Position numbers and translations under genes: made by a program. A stretch of DNA of 63,394 nucleotides from Deinococcus sp. Arct2-2 (GTDB lineage Bacteria > Deinococcota > Deinococci > Deinococcales > Deinococcaceae): NCBI RefSeq assembly GCF_004801315.1, contig NZ_SSNW01000021.1, forward strand, positions 1 to 63,394, read 5' to 3'. Below are positions 16,530-25,387 of the stretch, piece by piece (position 1 is the stretch's first letter; each line of letters opens with the position of its first letter). The notes under the pieces were generated by a model. The model was not told the DNA's origin, made no database searches, and saw nothing but the letters and a program-made list of their open reading frames with translations.

Positions 16530-17183
16530 ATGTCCTCCCCGCGTCCCAAGCTGCCTGCCCACGCCTTTCGCCGCGTGGATGAGACCCGCGACGAAGCGTT
16601 TTATGCCCAGCCCCGGTTTGTGACGCACATCGATGACGGCGCGATTGCTGCCGTGACCACGCTCTACCGTCAGTATTTCCCGGCGGGCGGGGCCATTCTC
16701 GACCTGATGAGTTCTTGGGTCAGTCACTTGCCCCCAGACGTGGAGTATGGCCGGGTAGAGGGGCTGGGCATGAACCGTCAGGAACTCGCCGCCAATCCTC
16801 GCCTGACCGGGTTCACGGTTCAAAACCTGAACGAACACCCCGTCTTGCCGTATGACGACGCGACTTTCGACGGCTGCGGCATCTGCGTTTCTATCGATTA
16901 CCTGACCCAGCCTGTAGAAGTGCTGCGAGAGGTGGCCCGCGTGCTGAAGCTGGGTGCGCCTACTGTCATCACCTTTTCCAACCGCTGTTTTCCCACCAAA
17001 GCGGTGCAGGTCTGGCACACACTCGACGACGCGGGCCACCTCACGTTGGTGACCGAGTTTTTGCGGCAGGCAGGCGGATTTACAGGGATCGAGATGCTGG
17101 ATTGCAGCCCGCGAACCGGACGGAGGGGCGATCCGCTGTACGCAGTCGTGGCTGCAGCTACAGGTGAAGTTGGAGGCGGCTGA
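16530..17183 (+). CDS. SAM-dependent methyltransferase, class I
   Basis: This 217-residue cytoplasmic protein belongs to the Methyltransf_11-like group. The SAM-binding motif I is present in atypical form as AILDLMSSWVSHLP (the usual glycine-rich loop is replaced), and motif IV/V regions read YDDATFDGCGICVSIDYLTQ and VLREVARVLKLGAPTVITFSNRCF. The N-terminal region (RVDETRDEAFYAQPRFVTHID) is typical of a bacterial and plant family of unknown substrate. ATG 16530 is chosen as the first in-frame ATG; no strong ribosome binding site is visible. It is convergent with the DUF4142 gene, with a hairpin between. Confidence 0.75.
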   Translation: MSSPRPKLPAHAFRRVDETRDEAFYAQPRFVTHIDDGAIAAVTTLYRQYFPAGGAILDLMSSWVSHLPPDVEYGRVEGLGMNRQELAANPRLTGFTVQNLNEHPVLPYDDATFDGCGICVSIDYLTQPVEVLREVARVLKLGAPTVITFSNRCFPTKAVQVWHTLDDAGHLTLVTEFLRQAGGFTGIEMLDCSPRTGRRGDPLYAVVAAATGEVGGG

Positions 17184-17210
17184 TGGGATTGTGGAGAGGC
17201 AATACAGCAA

Positions 17211-17241
17211 CTCCTCTCAGCTTTAATCGGGCTGAAAGGAG
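17211..17241. terminator. Hairpin between convergent genes
   Basis: CTCCTCTCAGC and GCTGAAAGGAG form an 11-bp stem with one mismatch around a 9-nt loop. It lies between the methyltransferase (ends 17183) and the DUF4142 gene (ends 17266). There is no long T-run. Confidence 0.5.
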
Positions 17242-17265
17242 CAGTGGAAGGGCAACGAACGCTGC

Positions 17266-17862
17266 TTAGGGTGTGGCGGGTGCAGGCGTAGCGGGCGCTG
17301 TGGTGCTGGCAAGCAGGGCTTGGGCTTCCTGCAAGTGCTGAGTCACCACCGGAACCTGATCGGTGGCGAGGGCCGTCACGCCTGCGTCTTTCCCCGCCGT
17401 CTGCTGGTTTTGCAAAATGCTGAGGGCCAGTTGATGTCCCAAGACCTGCTCCTTCAAGTAGGCCTGATCCACCGGAGCTGAAGCTGGCAATTCATTGAGG
17501 GCCGTGACCTCAAGTTGCAGATCGGGTGGCAGCATGGGAGGCACAGTTACGCCACGTGGGGCCGCTACCGTGACCACTTGGGCCTGCGCCGCCGTGTGGT
17601 GGTCGATCATTCGCTGGGCGTAAGCTTTTACTGCCGCCGAGTTGGATTTGGTCAAGATGGCCTGCGAAGACTGAATCTCAAAAAGGTTGCTGCCCGTCAC
17701 GGCCTGCAAAAAGAGGCCGTCAACGGTGCTGGCATCGGGGCTAGCATTCATCATCGGGCTGCCCATAGACATCATGGCAGGCGAGCAGGAAGCCAACAGC
17801 GCGGGCAGCAATGCAGGGAGAAGCAGCGGCGTCAGACGTGTAGAGCTTGGGTTTCCAAACAT
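17266..17862 (-). CDS. DUF4142 lipoprotein
   Basis: This 198-residue protein starts with a signal sequence ending in a lipobox (LLPALLASC), so it should be lipid-anchored in the cell envelope. The mature part carries a DUF4142 four-helix domain (FLQAVTGSNLFEIQSSQAIL, KAYAQRMIDHHTAAQAQV), a ferritin-like fold seen in many Deinococcus envelope proteins. The tail is rich in Ala, Thr and Pro. ATG 17862 has GGAGG five nt upstream; an upstream in-frame ATG at 17886 lacks this. The role is unknown, though family members are often linked to envelope stress. Confidence 0.8.
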   Translation of the reverse strand: MFGNPSSTRLTPLLLPALLPALLASCSPAMMSMGSPMMNASPDASTVDGLFLQAVTGSNLFEIQSSQAILTKSNSAAVKAYAQRMIDHHTAAQAQVVTVAAPRGVTVPPMLPPDLQLEVTALNELPASAPVDQAYLKEQVLGHQLALSILQNQQTAGKDAGVTALATDQVPVVTQHLQEAQALLASTTAPATPAPATP

Positions 17863-18032
17863 ACAACCTCCAAAGAACCGACTCACCGTCAGGGGAGTGG
17901 TCTAGGGTGATTCGGAAGCCGTATTCTGCCCACCCCCAAGTGTCAAAATAATGGCAGACCCTTTAAGGCCGAGTTCAGATCGCTGAGTTCAGATTGGGGC
18001 GTCGCGTGGAGTCTTTTGGGTTGCACCAAACT

Positions 18033-19220
18033 TCAAGTTCTCCCCACGATTCGGGCGTAAGCCTCTGGGTCAGTGGCCCCCTCAGTGGAGAGCAACAACA
18101 CCGTGCTGGAGGCAGTGAGGCCCAGATGGGCGCGGGCTTCTGGGGCGTGTGGCCCGGTCAGCAGATCGAGCAGGCCTGCCAGCCCAGCGGCTCCGCTTTC
18201 GCCCGATACCACGCCGTCGAGGGCCAGTAAGCGCATGGCTTCTTCGGCCCGCGCATCGGCCACCGCCACGAACGCGCCGATGCCCCGCGACACGAACGGC
18301 CACGCGACGGGCGAGGGCCGCCCACAATTGAGGCCCGCCATGACCGAATCGTGCGGCCCCGGCACATCTACCAAATGTCCTGCTTCTACCGACTGCAACA
18401 CGCAGGCGGCCCGCAACGGTTCGGCCCCCACGACCTGTGTGTGCTGGCCTTCTGCACGGTAACGTTGCACCACCGCCGACGCCAACGCGCCCACGCCCAT
18501 CTGAACCGATACAAGGTCAGGTTGACCCTCGCCCAGCGCACCAAGTTGGTCGTCAATTTCCTGAAAAATGGTGGCGTACCCTTCGATGACCCAAGCTGGA
18601 ATCTGCTCGTAGCCCTCCCACGCGGTGTCGCTGATGACCAGATCGCGCGGGCCAGCCAACCGGGCCGCCGCTTCTACCGCTTCGTCGTAAGTGCCGTCGA
18701 TGACCGTCAGCCGCGCTCCCTCCGACACGACGGCCTGCCTTCTGGCCCCCACCATATCGGCAGGAACCAGAATATGTGCGCCCAAACCGAGCCAGCGGGC
18801 CATCCGTGCCACCGCCCGGCCATGATTGCCGTCGGTGGCGGCCACCAGTGTCAGGGGCAGGTCAGCCCGCATCTGCCCAGCCAACTCGGCAATGCTGTGC
18901 CAGTGGGAGATTGACTTTAACTGTTGCCTAAAATGAGCTTGCAGGGCGCGGTAAGTGGCCCATGATGCCCCCAAGATTTTGTAGGCGGGCAGGCCCAGTC
19001 GGCTCGATTCGTCTTTGACCCACACCGAGCGCACGCCGAGCGCGGCAGCGGCAGCAGGAGCAGGCACCAGCGGGGTAGGCGCGTAACCGGGCAACCGGCG
19101 GTGAAAGGCGGCCAATTCTGGATTTTGGGGGGCGGCTGGAAACTGTTCGGGAGCCGGGTGGAAATACACGCGGGACGGTGGAGTAGGGAAGAGAGGGGGA
19201 GAGGAGAGGGGCGAAGTCAT
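18033..19220 (-). CDS. dpaL: Diaminopropionate ammonia-lyase-like PLP enzyme
   Basis: This 395-residue fold-type II PLP enzyme matches diaminopropionate ammonia-lyase (YgeX), which splits 2,3-diaminopropionate to pyruvate and ammonia. Visible features are the PLP-lysine region LGLPAYKILGASWA, the substrate loop ATDGNHGRAVARMA, the PLP-phosphate loop VQMGVGALA, and SGESGAAGLAGLLDLL near the C-terminus. The start at 19220 overlaps the stop of the M20 gene as ATGA, showing translational coupling. A threonine deaminase-like activity remains possible. The linked M20 deacylase suggests the substrate arrives N-acylated; that is inference. Confidence 0.82.
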   Translation of the reverse strand: MTSPLSSPPLFPTPPSRVYFHPAPEQFPAAPQNPELAAFHRRLPGYAPTPLVPAPAAAAALGVRSVWVKDESSRLGLPAYKILGASWATYRALQAHFRQQLKSISHWHSIAELAGQMRADLPLTLVAATDGNHGRAVARMARWLGLGAHILVPADMVGARRQAVVSEGARLTVIDGTYDEAVEAAARLAGPRDLVISDTAWEGYEQIPAWVIEGYATIFQEIDDQLGALGEGQPDLVSVQMGVGALASAVVQRYRAEGQHTQVVGAEPLRAACVLQSVEAGHLVDVPGPHDSVMAGLNCGRPSPVAWPFVSRGIGAFVAVADARAEEAMRLLALDGVVSGESGAAGLAGLLDLLTGPHAPEARAHLGLTASSTVLLLSTEGATDPEAYARIVGRT

Positions 19221-20443
19221 GCGCCTTCCTCCTGACCGCAAAATGCGGTTGCGACGGCCAGCAGCACCTCGGCACACTGCTTCACGCTCTCCAGATCGGC
19301 CCATTCTTCAAGCGCGTGGGCACCGCCACCGCCCGCGCCAAAGACGACGGTGGGAATGCCCGCCGCACTCAGAAAAGCGGCGTCCATCCAAGGCGTGTCT
19401 CCGTAGAGGCGGCGCGGTTGCCCGGTTTCGCGTTCGGCCTCGCGCTGCACCAGCTTCACGATTTCGGCGTCTTGGGGCACCTCGAAGGGGTCGCGCACCA
19501 AGGTCACGCGCTGCTCGGCCCGGAAACCGGAATGCGGCTCGGCTGTGCCACTTTGGTCTGTATTGGCCCGGTCTACGTTAATTTGGTTTGCGCCGCCTTG
19601 CAGGGCTGCATCCAGAATCGCTTGAATTTCCCCTACCACACCTTCCAGCGTTTCTCCCGGCACGGTGCGCCGTTCTATGCCGATGGTGCAGGACTCCGGA
19701 TAACTGCTCATCTCCTGCCCGCCGCGAATCAGCGACACATGCACCGAGCCTGTGCCCAGCAGCGGATGGCCTTTGCCTGCCCGTAAGCGTTGGTCTAGCT
19801 CTGCAATGCCCGTCAACACTGCCCCAGCTTTGGCAATCGCGTCGCGCCCAAGGGTGGGGCGGCTGCCATGCGCGGCGCGGCCATACACAGTGACTTCCAG
19901 CCACACGAAGCCCTTGTGGGCCGTACAGACATCTAAGCCCGTTGGTTCGGTCACGATGGCAGCGTCGGCGTGCCAGTGGGCCAACACTGCTTGCATCCCG
20001 AGGCTGGCAACTTCTTCGTCGGCCACGCAGGTCACGATCACGTCACCGAGGAGGCCGCGTGCTTTGGCCTGTGCCGCTGCCCACAAGCAGGCCGCCAACC
20101 CGCCTTTCATATCGAATGCGCCGCGCCCATACAACTTGCCGTCCTCTCGTCGGGCCGCGTAGGGGTCGGCCATCCCCGCCACCCCCACCGTGTCCAAATG
20201 CCCGTTCAGCATCAGCGAGCGCCCACCGCCACTGCCCCGCGCCACCACCACGCTTGGCCGCCCGGCAACCGGTTCGATCCAGTGCGACTCTAGGCCGTGC
20301 AGATGCGCCCATTCGGCGATGTGTTGGGCCATCTGCACCTCACCTTCTCCGCCCGGTACAAGGTCTGGATTCACAGACGGAATACGGACAAGCTCGGTCA
20401 GCAGGCTTGACCAGTCGGGGGCTGAATCTGCAGCGAGAGTCAT
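19217..20443 (-). CDS. M20 family amidohydrolase (ArgE/DapE-like)
   Basis: This 408-residue metallo-peptidase family enzyme resembles acetylornithine deacetylase and succinyl-diaminopimelate desuccinylase. Metal ligands are visible in GHLDTVGV, GRGAFDMKGGLAA, ADEEVAS, TEPTG and the late GGGAHALEEW. A dimerisation domain lies at about 180-290 (FVWLEVTVYGRAAHGSRP). It is the first gene of a two-gene operon with dpaL. The pairing parallels E. coli ygeY-ygeX, where a similar peptidase and the ammonia-lyase adjoin. It probably removes an acyl group from an amino acid before the lyase acts; the substrate is not shown by the sequence. Confidence 0.8.
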   Translation of the reverse strand: MTLAADSAPDWSSLLTELVRIPSVNPDLVPGGEGEVQMAQHIAEWAHLHGLESHWIEPVAGRPSVVVARGSGGGRSLMLNGHLDTVGVAGMADPYAARREDGKLYGRGAFDMKGGLAACLWAAAQAKARGLLGDVIVTCVADEEVASLGMQAVLAHWHADAAIVTEPTGLDVCTAHKGFVWLEVTVYGRAAHGSRPTLGRDAIAKAGAVLTGIAELDQRLRAGKGHPLLGTGSVHVSLIRGGQEMSSYPESCTIGIERRTVPGETLEGVVGEIQAILDAALQGGANQINVDRANTDQSGTAEPHSGFRAEQRVTLVRDPFEVPQDAEIVKLVQREAERETGQPRRLYGDTPWMDAAFLSAAGIPTVVFGAGGGGAHALEEWADLESVKQCAEVLLAVATAFCGQEEGA

Positions 20444-20444
20444 A

Positions 20445-20463
20445 GTGATATATTACATATCAC
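20445..20463. promoter_or_regulatory. Probable GntR-family operator
   Basis: GTGATATATTACATATCAC has 7-bp inverted arms (GTGATAT/ATATCAC) around a 5-nt centre. It lies in the 46-nt gap between the divergent M20 gene and the GntR-type regulator, directly before the M20 start codon. Size and place fit a FadR-type dimer site repressing both genes. Confidence 0.7.
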
Positions 20464-20489
20464 CGCACGAATTGATAGTCTGATTGTCT

Positions 20490-21224
20490 ATGCCCCTCCC
20501 CGAAAGCCCCAAAGTGCCCCGCCTGCTGGCACGCGACGAGGTGTATGCGCGGCTGCGAGACTGGATCGTGTTGGGCACGCTCTCGCCGGGGGAAGTGCTG
20601 CGCGACCAAGACATCGCCGCGCAACTCGGCCTGAGCCGGACGCCGGTTCGGGAAGCCCTGCGCCGTCTGGAAGACGAGGGATTTGTAGAAACGGCCATGA
20701 ACCGCTGGACTCGCGTCGCGCCGCTGGACATTTCGCGTGCCGCCGAGTTGTATCCCGTGATTGAAAGTTTGGAACTGCTGGCGCTTGACCGGGCCGCACC
20801 GCATTTGGGGCCGGAAGCGGTCAGGCACTTGGAACAGGCCAATGCCACGTTGTCGGCGGCACTGGCGGCTCGCGACGCTGCGGGGGCGCTGGCCGCCGAT
20901 GACGCCTTTCACGGCGTGTGGATAGAACTGGCGGGCAACCGTGCCCTAGCCGACACGTTGGCCCAACTGAAAGTCAAACTACGCCGAGTGGAACTGGCCT
21001 ACTTTGACCATGAGGCACGTTCGGAACGGTCATTGGCCGAACACGCCCTGCTGGTGGAGGCGGTGCGCGGAAACCAGTGGAAGGCGGCCCGCACCCTCCT
21101 CAAACGGAATTGGCGCGGCAGCTTGGAGCGGTTGCTGGCGCAGGAATCAGGAGCGCAGGAATCACTCGGCAGGCAGGAGGAGCAAGCACTCCCCGCCTCC
21201 CAAAGCCGCGAGCCGCACTCCTGA
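20490..21224 (+). CDS. GntR (FadR subfamily) transcriptional regulator
   Basis: This 244-residue protein has an N-terminal winged helix-turn-helix (residues ~14-75: LSPGEVLRDQDIAAQLGLSR, TPVREALRRLEDEGFV) and an all-helical FCD ligand domain (ELYPVIESLELLALD through EHALLVEAVRGNQW). The ATG at 20490 is chosen over a TTG two codons earlier; a TAGTCT box lies 8 nt upstream, so the mRNA may be leaderless. It is divergent from the M20-dpaL operon with an inverted repeat between, so it probably controls that operon in response to its substrate. Confidence 0.85.
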   Translation: MPLPESPKVPRLLARDEVYARLRDWIVLGTLSPGEVLRDQDIAAQLGLSRTPVREALRRLEDEGFVETAMNRWTRVAPLDISRAAELYPVIESLELLALDRAAPHLGPEAVRHLEQANATLSAALAARDAAGALAADDAFHGVWIELAGNRALADTLAQLKVKLRRVELAYFDHEARSERSLAEHALLVEAVRGNQWKAARTLLKRNWRGSLERLLAQESGAQESLGRQEEQALPASQSREPHS

Positions 21225-21335
21225 TCTGTGAGAACCTCCCTCTGCTACAGAGCCTCCCAACCTTCAATATCAAACCTTCATTTTATTTTTCACCCCATTT
21301 CTCAAATGTTTCAGCCTCTACACTGACTCGACTCG

Positions 21336-23855
21336 ATGATGATGACCTCATCCACGCCGCTGCTTCCACCTGATCTGGTCACCCTGAGTGACGCTCTGCC
21401 AACGCCCTTGATCTTGCTGAACCGGGCGGGACTGCTGCTGCACGCCAACCTGCCAGCGGCCCATGCGCTGCGATATTCTGCCGAATCGCTGGTAGGGCGC
21501 TGGCTGTGGGACGTTGTTTCTGGGCCAGTGAGCAGTGTTCAGACGAATACGGTGCAGCCGGGGCCGCTGCTGTGGCTGGACGCAGGCACCGGCGAACCTG
21601 TCCGGGCCAGCGTGGTGGCGGTGGGCGATCTGCTGACCCTGACTTGGACAGATGAGCAAGCGGCGGGACTGGTCGCCGCACGTCGGCAGGCTTTATCCGA
21701 AGTGAGTTCCGCACTGGTGGCTATCGTCGATTCTGCCGATGTGGTGCGCGTGGTGATGCAGGCGGGGCGGCAGGCGGTGGGGGCGTATGGAGCCGTGGTG
21801 TACGTGCTGGACACGGCAGGCCAGCGCCTTCATCAATTGGGGGCCAGCGGGTACGGCGAGATGCTGCCCAAGTGGACAGACCTTGACCTTCAGTTGGCGC
21901 TGCCGCTGACCGAGAGTGCCCGCAACGCCGCCCCGCTGTTTTTGGATCAGCAGACCTACCGGAAGTTCTACCCGGATTTGCCCCGTCAGAGCGCCACCCG
22001 CAGCACGGCGGTCTTGCCCCTGATCGCGGGCCAGCGCACGTTGGGCGTCTTGGGCCTGAGTTTTGACCATGACCACGCTTTTTTAGACGAAGAACGGGCT
22101 TTTTTGGAAACCCTCGCCAACCAGTGCGCCATTGCTCTAGAGCGGGCACAGGCCGTAGAGGCCGCGCAGCAAGCGGCCAAACGCAGCGGTCTGTTGGCCC
22201 AAGCCAGCGAACAGTTGACGACTGCCCTAAGTCCCAGCGCCGTGCTCGACCGGCTGACTTCATTGGTGGTGCCCACCTTAGCCGATTGGTGCAGCGTCGC
22301 GCTCGACGATGGGCAAGGGATGCTGGCGCTGACAGCCGTCGCCCACCACGATCCAGAGTTGGCCGAGCAAGTGCGGAACCTTCGTCGGCAAGTGCCTGTA
22401 CGCATCGACGGGACTGGTTTGGTGGCGCAGGTCTTCCGCAGCGCAGAAGCCAGACTTTTTTCTGTGCTGGATGACGTTTCGGCCCTGCTTCCCGCCCAAG
22501 CTGACAACGCCGCTGTGCAGAAAATGATGCAAGCCGCCCCCATCCGCTCGCTGATGCTGCTGCCGCTGAAGGTGCGGGGCCAAACACTGGGCATCTTGAG
22601 TTTGATGTCCAGTACGCCGGGCTACTTTGGGCCAGACGACCTCCAGTTTGCACAGGAACTGGCGCGGCGGGCGGCGTTGGCCCTCGACAATGCGGCGCTG
22701 CTTCAGGCGGCACAGGCCAGCGAAGCCCGCTACCGCGCCCTGACCGAAGCCACCGATCAGTATGTGTGGACAAACTCTGCTGAGGGCGAAATGATCGGAG
22801 AACAGCCCGGTTGGGCCGCCCTGACCGGCCAAACGCCTGCGGAATACCGGGGCTACGGTTGGTCGGTGCGCCTGCACGAAGAAGACCGCGCCCATGCGGT
22901 AGAGGCGTGGCACGACGCCCTGCGCCTGCGGAGCAAATACGAGGTCGAGCAGCGCGTACAGGTCAAAGACGGCACCTACCGTCACTTTTTGGTGCGGGCC
23001 GTGCCGCTGCTGGACGACGGAGGCCAGATCAAGGAATGGGTGGGGCTGCACAGCGACGTGACCGACTTGCGGCAGGCCGAACTCCGGTTGCGGGCTTGGA
23101 ATGAGGAACTGGAGCGGCGGGTGGCCCAGAATACCGAGGAACTGAGGGCCGCCAACGCCGAACTCGACGCCTTCAATCACAGCGTTTCGCACGATCTCCG
23201 CGCCCCGGTCAGGCATGTGTTGGGCTTTGCCGGACTGCTGCGCCGGGGGGCCGAAGAAAAGCTGGGGGCGCGTGAGCAGCGGCTACTAACCCAAGTAGAA
23301 ACGTCGGCGCAGCACATGAATACCCTGATCGACGAACTGCTGGCCTTTGCCCGCCTTTCGCGGGAGCCGCTGCGGGCCACCGCCGTGAACCTCAGCGCCC
23401 TGATCGGTGAAATACAGGTGGTGCTGGAACCCGAAGTGGGCACGCGCCAGATCGAGTGGCACATCGGCACGCTTCCAGTGGTGTCGGGCGATCCACAATT
23501 GCTCAAATTCGCCCTGATCAACCTTCTGTCCAACGCCGTCAAATACACGTCTACCCGGCCAGTGGCGCACATTGAGGTCAGCGGCGAACAGCGCGGAAAC
23601 GAAGTGGTGGTGTGGGTGCGGGACAACGGCGTGGGCTTTGATCCGAAGTATGCGGGCAAGCTGTTCGGGGTGTTTCAACGCCTGCACAGCCAACAAGAAT
23701 TCGAGGGCGTCGGCATCGGCTTAGCCAACGTGGGACGCATCGTGGCCCGTCACGGCGGGCGGGTCTGGGCCGAGGGCGAGGTAGGCGTCGGCGCAACCTT
23801 CTTCGTCAGTTTGCCCCTGAATGCCGTGTCGCCGCGCCCGGAATTGTTGGGCTGA
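21336..23855 (+). CDS. PAS/GAF sensor histidine kinase
   Basis: This 839-residue kinase has no membrane segment and should be cytoplasmic. Domains in order: PAS (about 15-105), GAF (about 118-275), GAF (about 285-455), PAS with PAC end (about 462-580), coiled linker, HisKA with phosphoacceptor His about 619 (SVSHDLRAPVRH), and HATPase_c (NLLSNAVKY, VRDNGVGFDPKY, GVGIGLANV). This layout is common in Deinococcus, where such kinases descend from bacteriophytochrome-like proteins. The GAF domains lack an obvious chromophore-cysteine motif. No response regulator is adjacent, so it is an orphan kinase. Its signal is unknown. Confidence 0.88.
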   Translation: MMMTSSTPLLPPDLVTLSDALPTPLILLNRAGLLLHANLPAAHALRYSAESLVGRWLWDVVSGPVSSVQTNTVQPGPLLWLDAGTGEPVRASVVAVGDLLTLTWTDEQAAGLVAARRQALSEVSSALVAIVDSADVVRVVMQAGRQAVGAYGAVVYVLDTAGQRLHQLGASGYGEMLPKWTDLDLQLALPLTESARNAAPLFLDQQTYRKFYPDLPRQSATRSTAVLPLIAGQRTLGVLGLSFDHDHAFLDEERAFLETLANQCAIALERAQAVEAAQQAAKRSGLLAQASEQLTTALSPSAVLDRLTSLVVPTLADWCSVALDDGQGMLALTAVAHHDPELAEQVRNLRRQVPVRIDGTGLVAQVFRSAEARLFSVLDDVSALLPAQADNAAVQKMMQAAPIRSLMLLPLKVRGQTLGILSLMSSTPGYFGPDDLQFAQELARRAALALDNAALLQAAQASEARYRALTEATDQYVWTNSAEGEMIGEQPGWAALTGQTPAEYRGYGWSVRLHEEDRAHAVEAWHDALRLRSKYEVEQRVQVKDGTYRHFLVRAVPLLDDGGQIKEWVGLHSDVTDLRQAELRLRAWNEELERRVAQNTEELRAANAELDAFNHSVSHDLRAPVRHVLGFAGLLRRGAEEKLGAREQRLLTQVETSAQHMNTLIDELLAFARLSREPLRATAVNLSALIGEIQVVLEPEVGTRQIEWHIGTLPVVSGDPQLLKFALINLLSNAVKYTSTRPVAHIEVSGEQRGNEVVVWVRDNGVGFDPKYAGKLFGVFQRLHSQQEFEGVGIGLANVGRIVARHGGRVWAEGEVGVGATFFVSLPLNAVSPRPELLG

Positions 23856-24266
23856 GCCGGAGCAGACAAGCACAGCTTCCGTGGTGCGGAGCCGTAAACG
23901 GTGAGTTCGAAGTTGTAGCGGATGAAGCTGAGTCCGCATGAGCCGCCTTGCCGCTTCAAGGGGTACAGGGAAAAGATGAACTTGAGTCACCGTAGCCCCC
24001 CGAGATTAAAGGGGGTGGGGGTGTGAATTCCTCTGAGAATGTGCTTCACTCAATGGACACGAGTTCATTGCTGTATTTGAGGGCAACAACGCCTATTTTA
24101 TCTGATCTATCTGCGTGGCTGCTGTGCTGCGGCAGGGTCAGTCGGCTGCGTGCCCTAGGAAGGAGGCGCGTGCTCCAGAAGTCGGGCGAGTAGCACCATA
24201 CGAATAGAGCCACCACGCTGCACTCTCTTTGTCAGCACACCAGTCTACTTTCAGGAGGAACGTTTT
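23856..24266. other. Intergenic, 411 nt
   Basis: No gene is supported. It includes the G-rich stretch TTAAAGGGGGTGGGGG near 24005. AGGAGG at 24257-24262 serves the binding-protein gene that follows. I see no clear terminator for the kinase gene. Confidence 0.45.
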
Positions 24267-25061
24267 ATGGGGTTGTCGCATAAGTGCCGTGTTTTTCCGT
24301 TTGCTTTCAGTGCGCTCCTTTGTTTGATGTTGACCTTGCCTTGTTCCGCCGAGGCCGCTGATTTGGCCCGCATTCGGAGCAGTGGCACGCTTAAACTTGG
24401 TTTCTCTACCAATACTCCCGGCTTGTTGACCCAAGAGGGCCAGAAAATCAACGGTTTCGCTGTGGAGCTCATGGGACTGATCGCCAAAGAGATGAAAGTG
24501 AAAACCGTCAGTTGGAAGAAGGTGGCGACCCAAGAGGGCTTGCTCAAAGACCTTGGCGCGGGAACATTCGATGCTGTATTCGATGCCCGCTTGCCTCAAG
24601 TACTGAGTGACGTGGATCAAAGCGCCCCACTGGGTTGCACGGGAGGCGTTCTCTTTGCTCGCCCCGGTGGGCCTAGTACCCAAGCAGGCCTCAAGGGAGC
24701 CAAAATTGCGATGACCACCAACGATCCGTATTTCAATTACATCCGCAATCTGCCTTTCGAAAAGAATGTCAACGTATTTCCTACGTCAGACAAAGGCTTG
24801 CTGGCGTTTTTGTTGGGTTCGGTGGATGTCTTGCTCCTTGACCGCTTCGACGCCTTGAAGATGTACAAAAAGGTGGGGCCAGAAAAGCTTCAGGTCAGTC
24901 CGCTGCTGTGGAGTCAGCCGATGTATATGGTTGTCAAGAGTGGACCTGACAAAGAAGTTACGGCAGCCATCAATGCAGCCCTCAAGAAAATTCAGGCCAA
25001 TGGAACATACGCGGCCCTGAGCAAAAAATACTTTACTCAGGATGTGCGCTGTACAGAATAG
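24267..25061 (+). CDS. Periplasmic substrate-binding protein, family 3-like (orphan)
   Basis: This 264-residue protein has a Sec signal peptide (about 1-30, ending CSAEA) and a family-3 type solute-binding fold: RIRSSGTLKLGFSTNTPGL, INGFAVELMGLIAKEMKVK, LKDLGAGTFDAVFDA, and AINAALKKIQANGTYAALSK near the end. Such proteins usually bind amino acids or related molecules for ABC importers or sensors. No permease or ATPase is nearby, so it may serve a distant transporter. Three cysteines remain after the signal region. AGGAGG precedes the ATG. The sequence is less GC-rich at codon third positions than its neighbours appear, which might indicate recent acquisition. Confidence 0.78.
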   Translation: MGLSHKCRVFPFAFSALLCLMLTLPCSAEAADLARIRSSGTLKLGFSTNTPGLLTQEGQKINGFAVELMGLIAKEMKVKTVSWKKVATQEGLLKDLGAGTFDAVFDARLPQVLSDVDQSAPLGCTGGVLFARPGGPSTQAGLKGAKIAMTTNDPYFNYIRNLPFEKNVNVFPTSDKGLLAFLLGSVDVLLLDRFDALKMYKKVGPEKLQVSPLLWSQPMYMVVKSGPDKEVTAAINAALKKIQANGTYAALSKKYFTQDVRCTE

Positions 25062-25387
25062 AGAACCGCTAGAAAGCAAAATTATTCAAAGACATGCATT
25101 TACAAAGACACGCTTTTACAAAGGTGTGGACGCTGTGGGATACGGATGTGGGCAGAGTGGCACAGCCCGCGCCGCACAATGACCGCACCCTAGCTACAAG
25201 AACCCTGTCTACAAGAATAGGACGGCTCCAGTCGCATAAAATTGGCCTTTCAGTTTATCTGGGCAGACTTTTTGGCATGGGTTGATCTGAGGCAGGTGTG
25301 CTGCCCAGTGGCCCCCACCGTCTCAGAGTACTCACCCTCCGCACTCGGCTCAGGCTCATCACTCCGCTTCGGCCCATACTTCTGGTC
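25062..25387. other. Intergenic upstream of dbpA
   Basis: No supported gene. The dbpA frame is open back to 25298, but those 30 codons do not resemble DbpA. CATACT lies about 7 nt before the ATG and might be a -10 element. Confidence 0.4.
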
